In this document: piece after piece, positions 38,980 through 52,417 of the stretch
Layout of the letters: the number at the start of each line of letters is the position of its first letter
How positions within the stretch are numbered: position 1 is the stretch's first letter
Origin: Diplolepis rosae
Lineage: Eukaryota; Arthropoda; Insecta; Hymenoptera; Diplolepididae
Length of the DNA stretch: 64,000 nt
Direction of reading: 5' to 3'
Assembly: GCA_030998225.1 (NCBI GenBank)
Contig: JAPYXD010000697.1
Span: forward strand, 1,178,001-1,242,000
Position numbers and translations under genes: made by a program
The notes under the pieces: model-generated
What the model was told of the DNA's origin: nothing
Database searches by the model: none
What the model saw: the letters and a program-made list of their open reading frames with translations, nothing else

Positions 38980-40934
38980 GCTAAAAACAGTTATTCGCAT
39001 ATTTGATATTTTTGATAATACACGATTCAATATAGCATAAAAGGTTGAAAGCGAACAATAAAACGTTTTGTTTAACATAGGAAAATGCGGATATGGTTTT
39101 TAGGTTTTTGACAAATTTCACTTTTTTAGGTTCGACACTAGACAATATACAAACATTGCTTAATATGTGAACATTTTGACTTCTCGCGAAGTTAATATCT
39201 GTTATTCTCATAATTGGCAACTACGATAAGACACGATTCAATATAGCTTGAAGAGATGAAACCGAACAATATAACTTCGTACTAAGCCTATGAAAGTGTA
39301 AATACGATTTTTCAGTTTATTAAGCATAATTTAGGTAATACACGATTCAATATAGAAAAAAACGACGACAGAAATCAATAAACCTTTTTGTTTAACATAC
39401 GAAAATGCGAATGCGGTTTTTAGGTTTTTGACAAAATTCACATTTTAGGTTCGACACTAGACAATTAACAAACATTGCATAATATGTGAACATTTTTACT
39501 TCTCGCGAAGCTAAAAACTGTTATTCTTATATTTGGCAACTTCGATAATACACAATTCAATATAGCGTGAAAAGATAAAACCGAACAATATAACTTCGTA
39601 CTTAACCTACGAAAGTGTAAATACGATTTTTCAGTTTATAAAGCATGCACGTTTCAAGGTTCGAATCTGAACATTACTCAAACATTGCTTAGTATGTGAT
39701 CATTTCTAATTCTCGTGATGCTAAAAACAGTTATTCGCATATTTGATATTTTTGATAATACACGATTCAATATAGCATAAAAGGTTGACAGCGAACAATA
39801 AAACGTTTTGTTTAACATACGAAAATGCGGATATGGTTTTTAGGTTTTTGACAAATTTCACTTTTTTAGGTTGGACACTAGACAATATGCAAACATGGCA
39901 TAATATGTGAACATTTTTACTTCTCGCGAAGCTAAAAACTGTTATTCTCATAATTTGCAACTTCGATAAGACACAATTCAATATAGCATGAAAAGATAAA
40001 ACCGAACAATATAACTTCGTACTTAACCAACGAAAGTGTAAATACGATTTTTCAGTTTATAAAGCATGCACGTTTCAAGTTTCGAAACTGAACATTTCTC
40101 AAACATTGCTTAGTATGTGATCATTTTTAATTCTCGTGATGCTAAAACAGTTATTCGCATATTTGATATTTTTGATAATATACGATACATACATACGAAA
40201 ATGCGAATGCGATTTTTAGGTTTTTGACAAAATTCACATTTTAGGTTCGACACTAGACAATATGCAAACATTGCTTAATATGTGAACATTTTGACTTCTC
40301 GCGAAGTTAATATCTGTTATTCTCATAATTTGCAACTTCGATAATACACAATTCAATATAGCATGAAAAGATAAAACCGAGCAATATAACTTCGTACTTA
40401 ACCTACGAAAGTGTAAATACGATTTTTCAGTTTATAAAGCATGCACGTTTCAAGTTTCGAAACTGAACATTACTCAAACATTGCTTAGTATGTGATCATT
40501 TTTAATTCTCTTAATGCTAAAAACAGTTATTTGTATATTTGATATTTTTGATAATACACGATTCAATATAGCATAAAAGGTTGAAAGCGATCAATAAAAC
40601 GTTTTGTTTAACATAGGAAAATGCGGATACGATTTTTAGGTTTTAGACATAATTCACTTTTTTAGGTTCGACACTAGACAATATGCAAAAATTGCATAAT
40701 ATGTGAATATTTTCACTTCTCGTGAACCTTAAAACTGTTATTCTGGTATTTGGCATCTTATATAATACACGATTCACTATAGCTTGAAGAGATGAAACCG
40801 AACAATATAACTAATATAAACCTACGAAAGTGTAAATACGGTTTTTCAGTTTATAAATCATGCACGTTTCAAGGTTCGAAACTGAACATTACTCAAACAT
40901 TGCTTAGTATGTGATCATTTTTAATTCTCGTGAT
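38980..40934. repeat. Domain II near-standard HOR, 1955 bp
   Basis: Modules: A 38980, C 39191, B 39510, A 39720, B 39931, S 40141 (165 bp), B 40306, A4 40516, B4 40727-40934. The order is standard. The single missing base is in the S start, which reads GCTAAAACAG. That S also has GATATTTTTGATAATATACG, a join of A-type and S-type bases. Confidence 0.92.
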
Positions 40935-42845
40935 GCTAAAAAAAGTTATTCGCATATTTGATATTTTAGATAATATACGATACATACATACGAAAATGCG
41001 AATGCGATTTTTAGGTTTTTGACAAAATTCACATTTTAGGTTCGACACTAGACAATATACAAACATTGCTTAATATGTGAACATTTTGACTTCTCGCGAA
41101 GTTAATATCTGTTATTCTCATAATTTGCAACTTCGATAATACACAATTCAATATAGCGTGAAAAGATAAAACCGAACAATATAACTTCGTACTTAACCTA
41201 TGATAGTGTAAATACGATTTTTCAGTTTATTAAGCATAATTTAGGTAATACACGATTCAATATAGAAAAAAACGACGACAGCAATCAATAAACCTTTTTG
41301 TTTAACATACGAAAATGCGGATACGGTTTTTAGTTTTTTGACAAATTTCACATTTTAGGTTCGACACTAGACAATAAACAAACATTGCTTAATATGTGAA
41401 CATTTTTACTTCTCGCGAAGCTAAAAACTGTTATTCTTATATTTGGCAACTTCGATAATACACAATTCAATATAGCATGAAAAGATAAAACCGAACAATA
41501 TAACTTCGTACTTAACCTACGAAAGTGTAAATACGATTTTTCAGTTTATAAAGCATGCACGTTTCAAGTTTCGAAACTGAACATTACTCAAACATTGCTT
41601 AGTATGTGATCATTTTTAATTCTCGTGATGCTAAAAAAAGTTATTCGCATATTTGATATTTTAGATAATATACGATACATACATACGAAAATGCGAATGC
41701 GATTTTTAGGTTTTTGACAAAATTCACATTTTAGGTTCGACACTAGACAATATACAAACATTGCTTAATATGTGAACATTTTGACTTCTCGCGAAGTTAA
41801 TATCTGTTATTCTCATAATTGGCAACTTCGATAATACACAATTCAATATAGCATGAAAAGATAAAACCGAGCAATATAACTTCGTACTTAACCTACGAAA
41901 GTGTAAATACGATTTTTCAGTTTATAAAGCATGCACGTTTCAAGTTTCGAAACTGAACATTACTCAAACATTGCTTAGTATGTGATCATTTTTAATTCTC
42001 GTGATGCTAAAAACAGTTATTCGCATATTTGATATTTTTGATAATACACGATTCAATATAGCATAAAAGGTTGACAGCGAACAATAAAACGTTTTGTTTA
42101 ACATACGAAAATGCGGATATGGTTTTTAGGTTTTTGACAAATTTCACTTTTTTAGGTTGGACACTAGACAATATGCAAACATGGCATAATATGTGAACAT
42201 TTTTACTTCTCGCGAAGCTAAAAACTGTTATTCTCATAATTTGCAACTTCGATAAGACACAATTCAATATAGCATGAAAAGATAAAACCGAACAATATAA
42301 CTTCGTACTTAACCAACGAAAGTGTAAATACGATTTTTCAGTTTATAAAGCATGCACGTTTCAAGTTTCGAAACTGAACATTACTCAAACATTGCTTAGT
42401 ATGTGATCATTTTTAATTCTCGTGATGCTAAAAACAGTTATTCGCATATTTGATATTTTTGATAATACACGATTCAATATAGCATAAAAGGTTGAAAGCG
42501 AACAATAAAACGTTTTGTTTAACATAGGAAAATGCGGATATGGTTTTTAGGTTTTTGACAAATTTCACTTTTTTAGGTTGGACACTAGACAATATGCAAA
42601 CATGGCATAATATGTGAACATTTTTACTTCTCGCGAAGCTAAAAACTGTTATTCTGGTATTTGGCATCTTATATAATACACGATTCACTATAGCTTGAAG
42701 AGATGAAACCGAACAATATAACTAATATAAACCTACGAAAGTGTAAATACGATTTTTCAGTTTATAAAGCATGCACGTTTCAAGGTTCGAAACTGAACAT
42801 TACTCAAACATTGCTTAGTATGTGATCATTTTTAATTCTCGTGAT
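40935..42845. repeat. Domain II HOR variant, 1911 bp, with A/B4 recombinant end
   Basis: Modules: S 40935, C 41101, B 41420, S 41630, B 41796, A 42006, B 42217, A 42427-42637, B4 42638-42845. Here B4 follows an ordinary A (ending CTCGCGAA and containing GGTTGGACAC and ACATGGCATA), not A4. An exchange near the A/B border therefore joined an ordinary A to a B4. The C carries ATGCGGATACGG and TTTTTAGTTTTTTG, shared with the C at 60881-61199. Confidence 0.87.
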
Positions 42846-44377
42846 GCTAAAAACAGTTATTCGCATATTTGATATTTTTGATAATACACGATTCAATATA
42901 GCATAAAAGATTGAAAGCGAACAATAAAACGTTTTGTTTAACATAGGAAAATGCGGATATGGTTTTTAGGTTTTTGACAAATTTCACTTTTTTAGGTTGG
43001 ACACTAGACAATATGCAAACATTGCTTAATATGTGAACATTTTGACTTCTCGCGAAGTTAATATCTGTTATTCTCATAATTGGCAACTTCGATAAGACAC
43101 GATTCAATATAGCTTGAAGAGATGAAACCGAACAATATAACTTCGTACTAAGCCTATGAAAGTGTAAATACGATTTTTCAGTTTATTAAGCATAATTTAG
43201 GTAATACACGATTCAATATAGAAAAAAACGACGACAGAAATCAATAAACCTTTTTGTTTAACATACGAAAATGCGAATGCGGTTTTTAGGTTTTTGACAA
43301 AATTCACATTTTAGGTTCGACACTAGACAATTAACAAACATTGCTTAATATGTGAACATTTTTACTTCTCGCGAAGCTAAAAACTGTTATTCTTATATTT
43401 GGCAACTTCGATAATACACAATTCAATATAGCGTGAAAAGATAAAACCGAACAATATAACTTCGTACTTAACCTACGAAAGTGTAAATACGATTTTTCAG
43501 TTTATAAAGCATGCACGTTTCAAGTTTCGAAACTGAACATTACTCAAACATTGCTTAAAATGTGATCATTTTTAATTCTCGTGATGCTAAAAAAAGTTAT
43601 TCGCATATTTGATATTTTAGATAATATACGATACATACATACGAAAATGCGAATGCGATTTTTAGGTTTTTGACAAAATTCACATTTTAGGTTCGACACT
43701 AGACAATATACAAACATTGCTTAATATGTGAACATTTTGACTTCTCGCGAAGTTAATATCTGTTATTCTCATAATTGGCAACTTCGATAAGACACAATTC
43801 ATTGCATGAAAAGATAAAACCGAACAATATAACTTCGTACTTAACCTACGAAAGTGTAAATACGATTTTTCAGTTTATAAAGCATGCACGTTTCAAGTTT
43901 CGAAACTGAACATTACTCAAACATTGCTTAGTATGTGATCATTTTTAATTCTCTTAATGCTAAAAACAGTTATTTGTATATTTGATATTTTTGATAATAC
44001 ACGATTCAATATAGCATAAAAGGTTGAAAGCGATCAATAAAACGTTTTGTTTAACATAGGAAAAGGCGGATACGATTTTTAGGTTTTAGACATAATTCAC
44101 TTTTTTAGGTTCGACACTAGACAATATGCAAAAATTGCATAATATGTGAATATTTTCACTTCTCGTGAACCTTAAAACTGTTATTCTGGTATTTGGCATC
44201 TTATATAATACACGATTCACTATAGCTTGAAGAGATGAAACCGAACAATATAACTAATATAAACCTACGAAAGTGTAAATACGGTTTTTCAGTTTATAAA
44301 TCATGCACGTTTCAAGGTTCGAATCTGAACATTACTCAAACATTGCTTAGTATGTGATCATTTTTAATTCTCGTGAT
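42846..44377. repeat. Domain II HOR variant, 1532 bp
   Basis: Modules: A 42846, C 43057, B 43376, S 43586, B 43752 (207 bp, with the ATTCATTGCATG deletion), A4 43959, B4 44170-44377. It equals the standard HOR minus one A-B dimer (421 bp) and minus 3 bp. The A4 has a private GGAAAAGGCGG change. Confidence 0.9.
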
Positions 44378-46056
44378 GCTAAAACAGTTATTCGCATATT
44401 TGATATTTTTGATAATACACGATTCAATATAGCATAAAAGGTTGACAGCGAACAATAAAACGTTTTGTTTAACATACGAAAATGCGGATATGGTTTTTAG
44501 GTTTTTGACAAATTTCACTTTTTTAGGTTCGACACTAGACAATATGCAAACATTGCATAATATGTGAACATTTTTACTTCTCGCGAAGCTAAAAACTGTT
44601 ATTCTTATATTTGGCAACTTCGATAATACACAATTCAATATAGCTTGAAAAGATAAAACCGAACAATATAACTTCGTACTTAACCTACGAAAGTGTAAAT
44701 ACGATTTTTCAGTTTATAAAGCATGCACGTTTCAAGGTTCGAATCTGAACATTACTCAAACATTGCTTAGTATGTGATCATTTCTAATTCTCGTGATGCT
44801 AAAAACAGTTATTCGCATATTTGATATTTTTGATAATACACGATTCAATATAGCATAAAAGGTTGAAAGCGAACAATAAAACGTTTTGTTTAACATAGGA
44901 AAATGCGAATGCGATTTTTAGGTTTTTGACCAAATTCACATTTTAGGTTCGACACTAGACAATATACAAACATTGCATAATATGTGAACATTTTTACTTC
45001 TCGCGAAGCTAAAAACTGTTATTCTCATAATTTGCAACATCGATAAGACACAATTCAATATAGCATGAAAAGATAAAACCGAACAATATAACTTCGTACT
45101 TAACCTACGAAAGTGTAAATACGATTTTTCAGTTTATAAAGCATGCACGTTTCAAGTTTCGAAACTGAACATTACTCAAACATTGCTTAGTATGTGATCA
45201 TTTTTAATTCTCTTAATGCTAAAAACAGTTATTTGTATATTTGATATTTTTGATAATACACGATTCAATATAGCATAAAAGGTTGAAAGCGAACAATAAA
45301 ACGTTTTGTTTAACATACGAAAATGCGAATGCGATTTTTAGGTTTTTGACAAAATTCACATTTTAGGTTCGACACTAGACAATATACAAACATTGCTTAA
45401 TATGTGAACATTTTGACTTCTCGCGAAGTTAATATCTGTTATTCTCATAATTGGCAACTTCGATAATACACAATTCAATATAGCATGAAAAGATAAAACC
45501 GAGCAATATAACTTCGTACTTAAACTACGAAAGTGTAAATACGATTTTTCAGTTTATAAAGCATGCACGTTTCAAGTTTCGAAACTGAACATTACTCAAA
45601 CATTGCTTAGTATGTGATCATTTTTAATTCTCTTAATGCTAAAAACAGTTATTTGTATATTTGATATTTTTGATAATACACGATTCAATATAGCATAAAA
45701 GGTTGAAAGCGATCAATAAAACGTTTTGTTTAACATAGGAAAATGCGGATACGATTTTTAGGTTTTAGACATAATTCACTTTTTTAGGTTCGACACTAGA
45801 CAATATGCAAAAATTGCATAATATGTGAATATTTTCACTTCTCGTGAACCTTAAAACTGTTATTCTGGTATTTGGCATCTTATATAATACACGATTCACT
45901 ATAGCTTGAAGAGATGAAACCGAACAATATAACTAATATAAACCTACGAAAGTGTAAATACGGTTTTTCAGTTTATAAATCATGCACGTTTCAAGGTTCG
46001 AATCTGAACATTACTCAAACATTGCTTAGTATGTGATCATTTCTAATTCTCGTGAT
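44378..46056. repeat. Pure-dimer HOR variant, 1679 bp
   Basis: Modules: A 44378 (210 bp), B 44588, A 44798 (210 bp), B 45008, A 45218 (210 bp), B 45428, A4 45638, B4 45849-46056. This is the only HOR copy in the window with neither S nor C, just four plain dimers. The A modules at 44798 and 45218 have an A head and a C-type tail (AATGCGAATGCGATTTTT), so they look like products of exchange between A and C. Confidence 0.9.
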
Positions 46057-47636
46057 GCTAAAAACAGTTATTCGCATATTTGATATTTTTGATAATACAC
46101 GATTCAATATAGCATAAAAGGTTGAAAGCGAACAATAAAACGTTTTGTTTAACATAGGAAAATGCGGATATGGTTTTTAGGTTTTTGACAAATTTCACTT
46201 TTTTAGGTTCGACACTAGACAATATACAAACATTGCATAATATGTGAACATTTTTACTTCTCGCGAAGTTAATATCTGTTATTCTCATAATTGGCAACTT
46301 CGATAAGACACAATTCAATATAGCATGAATACATGAAACCGAACAATATAACATCGTACTAAGCCTATGAAAGTGTAAATACGATTTTTCAGTTTATTAA
46401 GCATAATTTAGGTAATACACGATTCAATATAGAAAAAAACGACGACAGAAATCAATAAACCTTTTTGTTTAACATACGAAAATGCGAATGCGGTTTTTAG
46501 GTTTTTGACAAAATTCACATTTTAGGTTCGACACTAGACAATAAACAAACATTGCTTAATATGTGAACATTTTTACTTCTCGCGAAGCTAAAAACTGTTA
46601 TTCTTATATTTGGCAACTTCGATAATACACAATTCAATATAGCGTGAAAAGATAAAACCGAACAATATAACTTCGTACTTAAACTACGAAAGTGTAAATA
46701 CGATTTTTCAGTTTATAAAGCATGCACGTTTCAAGGTTCGAATCTGAACATTACTCAAACATTGCTTAGTATGTGATCATTTCTAATTCTCGTGATGCTA
46801 AAAACAGTTATTCGCATATTTGATATTTTTGATAATACACGATTCAATATAGCATAAAAGGTTGAAAGCGAACAATAAAACGTTTTGTTTAACATACGAA
46901 AATGCGGATACGGTTTTTAGGTTTTTGACAAATTTCACTTTTTTAGGTTGGACACTAGACAATATGCAAACATGGCATAATATGTGAACATTTTTACTTC
47001 TCGCGAAGCTAAAAACTGTTATTCTCATAATTTGCAACTTCGATAAGACACAATTCAATATAGCATGAAAAGATAAAACCGAACAATATAACTTCGTACT
47101 TAACCTACGAAAGTGTAAATACGATTTTTCAGTTTATAAAGCATGCACGTTTCAAGTTTCGAAACTGAACATTACTCAAACATTGCTTAGTATGTGATCA
47201 TTTTTAATTCTCTTAATGCTAAAAACAGTTATTTGTATATTTGATATTTTTGATAATACACGATTCAATATAGCATAAAAGGTTGAAAGCGATCAATAAA
47301 ACGTTTTGTTTAACATAGGAAAATGCGGATACGATTTTTAGGTTTTAGACATAATTCACTTTTTTAGGTTCGACACTAGACAATATGCAAAAATTGCATA
47401 ATATGTGAATATTTTCACTTCTCGTGAACCTTAAAACTGTTATTCTGGTATTTGGCATCTTATATAATACACGATTCACTATAGCTTGAAGAGATGAAAC
47501 CGAACAATATAACTAATATAAACCTACGAAAGTGTAAATACGGTTTTTCAGTTTATAAATCATGCACGTTTCAAGGTTCGAATCTGAACATTACTCAAAC
47601 ATTGCTTAGTATGTGATCATTTTTAATTCTCGTGAT
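46057..47636. repeat. Domain II HOR variant, 1580 bp
   Basis: Modules: A 46057, C 46268, B 46587, A 46797, B 47008, A4 47218, B4 47429-47636. It is the standard HOR minus the S-B pair (166+210 = 376 bp), and 1956-376 is exactly 1580. The C head has a private GCATGAATACATGAAACC. Confidence 0.92.
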
Positions 47637-49173
47637 GCTAAAAACAGTTATTCGCATATTTGATATTTTTGATAATACACGATTCAATATAGCATAAAAG
47701 GTTGAAAGCGAACAATAAAACGTTTTGTTTAACATAGGAAAATGCGGATATGGTTTTTAGGTTTTTGACAAATTTCACTTTTTTAGGTTCGACACTAGAC
47801 AATATACAAACATTGCTTAATATGTGAACATTTTGACTTCTCGCGAAGTTAATATCTGTTATTCTCATAATTGGCAACTTCGATAATACACAATTCAATA
47901 TAGCGTGAAGAGATGAAACCGAACAATATAACTTCGTACTAAGCCTATGAAAGTGTAAATACGATTTTTCAGTTTATTAAGCATAATTTAGGTAATACAC
48001 GATTCAATATAGAAAAAAACGACGACAGAAATCAATAAACCTTTTTGTTTAACATACGAAAATGCGAATGCGGTTTTTAGGTTTTTGACAAAATTCACAT
48101 TTTAGGTTCGACACTAGACAATTAACAAACATTGCTTAATATGTGAACATTTTTACTTCTCGCGAAGCTAAAAACTGTTATTCTTATATTTGGCAACTTC
48201 GATAATACACAATTCAATATAGCATGAAAAGATAAAACCGAACAATATAACTTCGTACTTAACCAACGAAAGTGTAAATACGATTTTTCAGTTTATAAAG
48301 CATGCACGTTTCAAGTTTCGAAACTGAACATTACTCAAACATTGCTTAGTATGTGATCATTTTTAATTCTCGTGATGCTAAAAACAGTTATTCGCATATT
48401 TGATATTTTAGATAATATACGATACATACATACGAAAATGCGAATGCGATTTTTAGGTTTTTGACAAATTTCACATTAAATAGGTTGGACACTAGACAAT
48501 ATGCAAACATGGCATAATATGTGAACATTTTTACTTCTCGCGAAGCTAAAAACTGTTATTCTCATAATTTGCAACTTCGATAAGACACAATTCAATATAG
48601 CATGAAAAGATAAAACCGAACAATATAACTTCGTACTTAACCAACGAAAGTGTAAATACGATTTTTCAGTTTATAAAGCATGCACGTTTCAAGTTTCGAA
48701 ACTGAACATTACTCAAACATTGCTTAGTATGTGATCATTTTTAATTCTCGTGATGCTAAAAATAGTTATTCGCATATTTGATATTTTTGATAATATACGA
48801 TTCAATATAGCATAAAGGGTTGAAAGCGATCAATAAAACGTTTTGTTTAACATAGGAAAATGCGGATACGATTTTTAGGTTTTAGACATAATTCACTTTT
48901 TTAGGTTCGACACTAGACAATATGCAAAAATTGCATAATATGTGAATATTTTCACTTCTCGTGAACCTTAAAACTGTTATTCTGGTATTTGGCATCTTAT
49001 ATAATACACGATTCACTATAGCTTGAAGAGATGAAACCGAACAATATAACTAATATAAACCTACGAAAGTGTAAATACGATTTTTCAGTTTATAAAGCAT
49101 GCACGTTTCAAGGTTCGAATCTGAACATTACTCAAACATTGCTTAGTATGTGATCATTTCTAATTCTCGTGAT
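47637..49173. repeat. Domain II HOR variant, 1537 bp
   Basis: Modules: A 47637, C 47848, B 48167, recombinant S 48377-48544 (168 bp), B 48545, A4 48755, B4 48966-49173. It is the standard HOR minus one A-B dimer, with 2 extra bases in S. That S has an S head and an ordinary-A tail (GGTTGGACAC, ACATGGCATA), joined around TCACATTAAATAGG. Confidence 0.9.
48377..48544. repeat. S/A recombinant module (168 bp)
   Basis: The S head with its 45 bp deletion is joined to an ordinary-A tail (GGTTGGACAC, ACATGGCATA) around TCACATTAAATAGG. It starts GCTAAAAACAG like A, not GCTAAAAAAAG like S, so at least two switches are present. Confidence 0.82.
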
Positions 49174-49913
49174 GCTAAAAACAGTTATTCGCATATTTGA
49201 TATTTTTGATAATACACGATTCAATATAGCATAAAAGGTTGAAAGCGAACAATAAAACGTTTTGTTTAACATAGGAAAATGCGGATATGGTTTTTAGGTT
49301 TTTGACAAATTTCACTTTGTTAGGTTCGACACTAGACAATATACAAACATTGCTTAATATGTGAACATTTTGACTTCTCGCGAAGTTAATATCTGTTATT
49401 CTCATAATTGGCAACTTCGATAAGACACGATTCAATATAGCTTGAAGAGATGAAACCGAACAATATAACTTCGTACTAAGCCTATGAAAGTGTAAATACG
49501 ATTTTTCAGTTTATTAAGCATAATTTAGGTAATACACGATTCAATATAGAAAAAAACGACGACAGAAATCAATAAACCTTTTTGTTTAACATACGAAAAT
49601 GCGAATGCGGTTTTTAGGTTTTTGACAAAATTCACATTTTAGGTTCGACACTAGACAATTAACAAACATTGCTTAATATGTGAACATTTTTACTTCTCGC
49701 GAAGCTAAAAACTGTTATTCTTATATTTGGCAACTTCGATAATACACAATTCAATATAGCGTGAAAAGATAAAACCGAACAATATAACTTCGTACTTAAA
49801 CTACGAAAGTGTAAATACGATTTTTCAGTTTATAAAGCATGCACGTTTCAAGGTTCGAATCTGAACATTACTCAAACATTGCTTAGTATGTGATCATTTC
49901 TAATTCTCGTGAT

Positions 49914-52235
49914 GCTAAAAACAGTTATTCGCATATTTGATATTTTTGATAATACACGATTCAATATAGCATAAAAGGTTGACAGCGAACAATAAAACGT
50001 TTTGTTTAACATACGAAAATGCGGATATGGTTTTTAGGTTTTTGACAAATTTCACTTTTTTAGGTTGGACACTAGACAATATGCAAACATGGCATAATAT
50101 GTGAACATTTTTACTTCTCGCGAAGCTAAAAACTGTTATTCTCATAATTTGCAACTTCGATAAGACACAATTCAATATAGCATGAAAAGATAAAACCGAA
50201 CAATATAACTTCGTACTTAACCAACGAAAGTGTAAATACGATTTTTCAGTTTATAAAGCATGCACGTTTCAAGGTTCGAATCTGAACATTACTCAAACAT
50301 TGCTTAGTATGTGATCATTTTTAATTCTCGTGATGCTAAAAACAGTTATTCGCATATTTGATATTTTTGATAATACACGATTCAATATAGCATAAAAGGT
50401 TGAAAGCGAACAATAAAACGTTTTGTTTAACATAGGAAAATGCGGATATGGTTTTTAGGTTTTTGACAAATTTCACTTTTTTAGGTTCGACACTAGACAA
50501 TATGCAAACATTGCTTAATATGTGAACATTTTGACTTCTCGCGAAGTTAATATCTGTTATTCTCATAATTTGCAACTTCGATAATACACAATTCAATATA
50601 GCATGAAAAGATAAAACCGAACAATATAACTTCGTACTAAGCCTATGAAAGTGTAAATACGATTTTTCAGTTTATTAAGCATAATTTAGGTAATACACGA
50701 TTCAATATAGAAAAAAACGACGACAGAAATCAATAAACCTTTTTGTTTAACATACGAAAATGCGAATGCGGTTTTTAGGTTTTTGACAAAATTCACATTT
50801 TAGGTTCGACACTAGACAATTAACAAACATTGCATAATATGTGAACATTTTTACTTCTCGCGAAGCTAAAAACTGTTATTCTTATATTTGGCAACTTCGA
50901 TAATACACAATTCAATATAGCGTGAAAAGATAAAACCGAACAATATAACTTCGTACTTAACCTACGAAAGTGTAAATACGATTTTTCAGTTTATAAAGCA
51001 TGCACGTTTCAAGGTTCGAATCTGAACATTACTCAAACATTGCTTAGTATGTGATCATTTCTAATTCTCGTGATGCTAAAAACAGTTATTCGCATATTTG
51101 ATATTTTTGATAATACACGATTCAATATAGCATAAAAGGTTGACAGCGAACAATAAAACGTTTTGTTTAACATACGAAAATGCGGATATGGTTTTTAGGT
51201 TTTTGACAAATTTCACTTTTTTAGGTTGGACACTAGACAATATGCAAACATGGCATAATATGTGAACATTTTTACTTCTCGCGAAGCTAAAAACTGTTAT
51301 TCTCATAATTTGCAACTTCGATAAGACACAATTCAATATAGCATGAAAAGATAAAACCGAACAATATAACTTCGTACTTAACCTACGAAAGTGTAAATAC
51401 GATTTTTCAGTTTATAAAGCATGCACGTTTCAAGGTTCGAATCTGAACATTACTCAAACATTGCTTAGTATGTGATCATTTTTAATTCTCGTGATGCTAA
51501 AAACAGTTATTCGCATATTTGATATTTTTGATAATACACGATTCAATATAGCATAAAAGGTTGAAAGCGAACAATAAAACGTTTTGTTTAACATAGGAAA
51601 ATGCGGATATGGTTTTTAGGTTTTTGACAAATTTCACTTTTTTAGGTTCGACACTAGACAATATACAAACATTGCTTAATATGTGAACATTTTGACTTCT
51701 CGCGAAGTTAATATCTGTTATTCTCATAATTTGCAACTTCGATAAGACACAATTCAATATAGCATGAAAAGATAAAACCGAACAATATAACTTCGTACTA
51801 AGCCTATGAAAGTGTAAATACGATTTTTCAGTTTATTAAGCATAATTTAGGTAATACACGATTCAATATAGAAAAAAACGCCGACAGAAATCAATAAACC
51901 TTTTTGTTTAACATACGAAAATGCGAATGCGGTTTTTAGGTTTTTGACAAAATTCACATTTTAGGTTCGACACTAGACAATTAACAAACATTGCTTAATA
52001 TGTGAACATTTTTACTTCTCGCGAAGCTAAAAACTGTTATTCTTATATTTGGCAACTTCGATAATACACAATTCAATATAGCATGAAAAGATAAAACCGA
52101 ACAATATAACTTCGTACTTAACCAACGAAAGTGTAAATACGATTTTTCAGTTTATAAAGCATGCACGTTTCAAGTTTCGAAACTGAACATTACTCAAACA
52201 TTGCTTAGTATGTGATCATTTTTAATTCTCGTGAT
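49914..52235. repeat. Tandem duplication of a 1161 bp A-B-A-C-B block
   Basis: 49914-51074 and 51075-52235 have the same five modules of the same lengths (211+210+211+319+210). They differ by a small number of bases, such as CCAACG versus CCTACG in the first B, and ACGACGACAG versus ACGCCGACAG in C. This block amplification without an intervening B4 makes the 4249 bp HOR copy. Confidence 0.9.
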
Positions 52236-52417
52236 GCTAAAACAGTTATTCGCATATTTGATATTTTTGATAATACACGATTCAATAAAACGTTTTGTTT
52301 AACATACGAAAATGCGAATGCGATTTTTAGGTTTTTGACAAATTTCACTTTTTTAGGTTGGACACTAGACAATATGCAAACATGGCATAATATGTGAACA
52401 TTTTTACTTCTCGCGAA
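52236..52417. repeat. A module with 29 bp deletion between CAATA repeats
   Basis: GATTCAATAAAACG replaces GATTCAATATAGC up to GAACAATAAAACG. In the full A, two CAATA copies lie 29 bp apart start to start. One copy and the bases between them are gone, a classic short-direct-repeat deletion. Module length is 182 bp. Confidence 0.92.
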
